A stretch of 64,000 nt of DNA from Microtetraspora niveoalba. Lineage in GTDB: Bacteria > Actinomycetota > Actinomycetes > Streptosporangiales > Streptosporangiaceae. Location of the stretch: contig NZ_BBYM01000017.1 of NCBI RefSeq assembly GCF_001570405.1, forward strand, positions 248,001 to 312,000. Reading direction: 5' to 3'. The position numbers and the translations under genes are program-made. Shown here piece after piece: positions 61,975 to 64,000 of the stretch. How positions within the stretch are numbered: position 1 is the stretch's first letter; each line of letters starts with the position of its first letter. The notes beneath the pieces are model-generated. The model was not told the DNA's origin and did not search any database. It saw only the letters and a program-made list of their open reading frames with translations.

Positions 61975-64000
61975 CTAGCGGTGTGCCGTCAGGGTGTAGG
62001 CGCCCCGTGCGCAGCCGTTGATGCGCCAGCCGCCCGGTGTCTGCCGGGCGGCGACGCCCGTGAGTCCGGCACTGCGGACGACCGGCCGGGCGCCGCCGGG
62101 GAACCACACGTCGAGGCCGCATCCGGCGCCCTCGCCCTGCGCCGTGAGGCTCGCCTGGTCGGAGGTGAGGCCGGTCAGGCGGCCGGGGGCGGAACGGGGG
62201 TAGGGGCGCGAGAGTTCGGCGACGTATTCGGGGGGTGGGGGCAGGTCCTTCCCGGTGGCACAGTCCTCGATCATGAGGTTGCCGCCGGTCCTGGATTCGG
62301 CTCCGGCGTGGGCGTCGCCGCAGGACTGCTTCCAGACCCAGAACGCACCGCCGATTCGGTGCCGGTCCTCGTGGTCGGTGTATCTCCTGATCGGGGCCGA
62401 GGAAGCGTCGCCGAACCACCCCCACTCTCCCGACCAGAGCCCCGCGCCGTAGTACGCCGCCGCCCGGCTCGCCAGGTCGAAGCCGCGCTCGATGCTCGTG
62501 ATGGTGACGCCGGTGCCCTGGTCGATGGTGATCGACTCGTTGTATAGGTGAGGGGCGAAGACGAGCAGCCGGTCGTCGGTGAAGTCCTTGGGCACCGAGA
62601 CCTCGAAGCCCAGACCCGACCAGAGCACGGACGGCTCGAAGAAGATCAGGTGCGGGAAGCCGCGCTTCTCGCCCGCCCTGATGGCCTTGATCGCTCGGTC
62701 GTAGTAGCGGCCGAGCAGCACACCGGAGGTGATCGGCGGGGCTTCGCCGAAGCCGGGCTCGTTCAGCAGGTCGTATCCGGCGACCATGGGCTCGCTCGCG
62801 AACCGCTCCGCCAGCATGCCCCAGGCGGCGACCAGGCGGGTCTGGATGCCGTCCCTGTCCTGGTAGAAGTTGGTGAAGGCGCGGGCGACGGCGGGAGAGA
62901 TATCGCGTCCGGTGAACTCGCACTTGGGGGCGCCGTCGAAGCGATCGGCCCAGGTGGGTGCGCCGTCCCAGCCGTGCATCGGGGAACCCTTCGCGCAGGT
63001 GGTGCCAGGGGCGGCGTCGACGCCCTTGCCCCAGGCGTCCTGGTGCATGTCGATGACCGTGTGCAGGCCATGCTTGGCCGCCGTCTCGACGGCCCAGGAG
63101 ATCCTGGCGAGGTAGGCCGGGTCGTAGTGGCCGGGCCGGGGTTCCAGGGCTGACCAGGAAAGGGCGAGGCGGATGACGTTGAAGCCCATCTGCTCCATGC
63201 CGACGAAGTCGGCCTCGGTCAGCGGTCGCGTCACCGCCTTGTCCGGAAATTTCTGGAAGTAGTCTTCGAGCTGGTTGACGTTCACACCCCGCAGCAGCAC
63301 CTCATTGCCGTCGGTGTCGACGATCCTGCGGTCGGCTGAGAGTGTCAGGCCCTTGGTGCGTGGTGGCTGCGCGGTGGCGGTTCCGGGTTGCGCGAGCGGT
63401 ATGGCGAGCGCCGCCGCGCCCACGACAGCCGCCATTCCTGTCGCCGCAGAAACGGTGAAGCCCGTACGCGCCGGAACAAGGACGGTTCTTCGCGCCGGGA
63501 GGGTGGCGGGGAGGAGGGCGACGAGGGCTGCCGTCGCGAAGGCGAGGAGGGCGCCGAAAGAGAGTGCGGGGGCGAGACGAAGCATGATCGCCGGTGCCCA
63601 GAACGTGTCGCAGCCCGCCAGGTCGCCGGGGAGCCCGATGGCCGCCTGGGCCAGGCCCAGCGTCGCGGCCGCTCCCAGCGCGGAGATCCCGGCCACGACG
63701 GCCCGCGGCGAGGCGGCGGTACCGAGCCGGCGGTTCAGCGCCCAGGTCGTCACGCCCAGCAGGGTGACGGCGGCGATGCGGCCCAGCGGTCCCGCCTCGG
63801 GCGCCGGGGCCAGCGGGGAGTCGCCGATCGCGTACCCGACGGGTGAGCCGCCCCACCAAACTCCACCTACCAGCGCACCCAGGACCACGGCCACCCCCGC
63901 CGCCACCCACCCCGGCCCCGGAGCCGGCGGAAAGAACGACTCTGAGGCCGCCGCAGGTCCGGTGCCCGACCCTGGGGAGGGTGGGGAGGTCGAACTCGCA
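61975..64000 (-). CDS. Membrane-fused GH5 endoglycoceramidase-like hydrolase (5' partial)
   Basis: The C-terminal about 450 residues form a GH5 domain like that of endoglycoceramidases and related glycosidases: IVDTDGNEVLLRGVNVNQLE at the start, LALSWSALEPRPG, HTVIDMHQDAWGKGV, acid/base Glu in YDLLNEPGFGE and nucleophile Glu in LWSGEWGWFG. A C-terminal beta domain has WFPGGARPVVR. Before it lie about five hydrophobic helices over 170 residues (for example VVLGALVGGVWWGGS and ALLAFATAALVALLP). A GTG at 63906 could be the start, but the frame stays open to the window edge with a Ser/Pro/Gly-rich stretch, so the true start may lie beyond 64000. The enzyme domain would face the outside of the membrane. 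Confidence 0.82.
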   Translation of the reverse strand, partial: ASSTSPPSPGSGTGPAAASESFFPPAPGPGWVAAGVAVVLGALVGGVWWGGSPVGYAIGDSPLAPAPEAGPLGRIAAVTLLGVTTWALNRRLGTAASPRAVVAGISALGAAATLGLAQAAIGLPGDLAGCDTFWAPAIMLRLAPALSFGALLAFATAALVALLPATLPARRTVLVPARTGFTVSAATGMAAVVGAAALAIPLAQPGTATAQPPRTKGLTLSADRRIVDTDGNEVLLRGVNVNQLEDYFQKFPDKAVTRPLTEADFVGMEQMGFNVIRLALSWSALEPRPGHYDPAYLARISWAVETAAKHGLHTVIDMHQDAWGKGVDAAPGTTCAKGSPMHGWDGAPTWADRFDGAPKCEFTGRDISPAVARAFTNFYQDRDGIQTRLVAAWGMLAERFASEPMVAGYDLLNEPGFGEAPPITSGVLLGRYYDRAIKAIRAGEKRGFPHLIFFEPSVLWSGLGFEVSVPKDFTDDRLLVFAPHLYNESITIDQGTGVTITSIERGFDLASRAAAYYGAGLWSGEWGWFGDASSAPIRRYTDHEDRHRIGGAFWVWKQSCGDAHAGAESRTGGNLMIEDCATGKDLPPPPEYVAELSRPYPRSAPGRLTGLTSDQASLTAQGEGAGCGLDVWFPGGARPVVRSAGLTGVAARQTPGGWRINGCARGAYTLTAHR

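Overview
The window is chromosomal DNA of a very GC-rich actinomycete. Nearly every codon ends in G or C, coding density is high, GTG and TTG starts are common, and the gene families present (LtrA, a DUF6493-like protein, a CU044_5270-like partner of an ECF sigma factor, Dyp peroxidase operons, many TetR/ROK/MarR regulators) are typical of soil actinomycetes. The Streptosporangiales (Nonomuraea/Streptosporangium type) would fit, but the sequence alone does not fix the genus. I saw no rRNA, tRNA, CRISPR array, transposase or phage gene.

Layout. (1) 1-2376: end of a KstD-like flavoprotein and a zinc-free MDR oxidoreductase. (2) 2709-11754: a TetR/BetI-like regulator diverges from an operon holding a complete polyamine-type ABC importer, a cupin, a class II HDAC-like amidohydrolase, an M24 creatinase/ectoine-hydrolase-like enzyme and a DAO-type FAD oxidase. 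This looks like uptake plus breakdown of an acylated or cyclic polyamine-like cation. (3) 11843-23026: disulfide-type flavoprotein, LtrA membrane protein, MFS exporter with divergent AraC/GlxA regulator, small HAD-like protein, MarR plus carboxylesterase, and a large DUF6493-like protein. (4) 23027-27800: a region of gene decay around an ECF sigma factor. It contains a 34-bp tandem duplication, a frameshifted sigma-partner gene, fragments of a histidine kinase, an S41 peptidase and an alpha/beta hydrolase, an intact DoxX gene, and a sigma-factor start that is also a perfect 36-bp palindrome. (5) 27896-34925: CocE/NonD hydrolase and an oligopeptide ABC operon. One of its permeases is cut at about 34310, exactly where a TetR gene facing the other way also loses its start. 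(6) 35059-41415: secreted SurE, alpha/beta hydrolase, MFS transporter, TetR and a GH3 glucosidase; two TACCGA-N4-TCGGT sites link surE with the TetR/GH3 pair. (7) 41458-44912: a two-component system with a long palindromic promoter region facing a small secreted protein, then a BASS transporter. (8) 45168-48119: a three-gene Dyp peroxidase operon with two uncharacterised partners. (9) 48367-61880: a galactoside locus with a ROK regulator, sugar ABC importer, GH42 beta-galactosidase, secreted GH5, a phospholipase C that lacks a signal peptide, an EamA transporter, and a divergent GH36 alpha-galactosidase. (10) 61975-64000: a GH5 endoglycoceramidase-like enzyme fused to membrane segments, running off the window.

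How the parts work together. Several import-plus-enzyme modules each have a local regulator and a recognisable inverted repeat in the divergent promoter: AATAAG-AC-CTTATT (region 2), TCTGGA-TATT-TCCAGA (MFS/AraC), AACGTTA-N7-TAACGTT (MarR), TACCGA-N4-TCGGTA (TetR/GH3), CTGAAG repeats (two-component system) and AATTAA-N13-TTAATT (ROK). Translational coupling through ATGA or TGATG overlaps supports the polyamine-type, peptide, two-component and galactoside operons. The least described parts are the combined importer/amidohydrolase/M24/oxidase operon, the Dyp operon with its two unknown partners, and the decay zone with its two-sided deletion scar.
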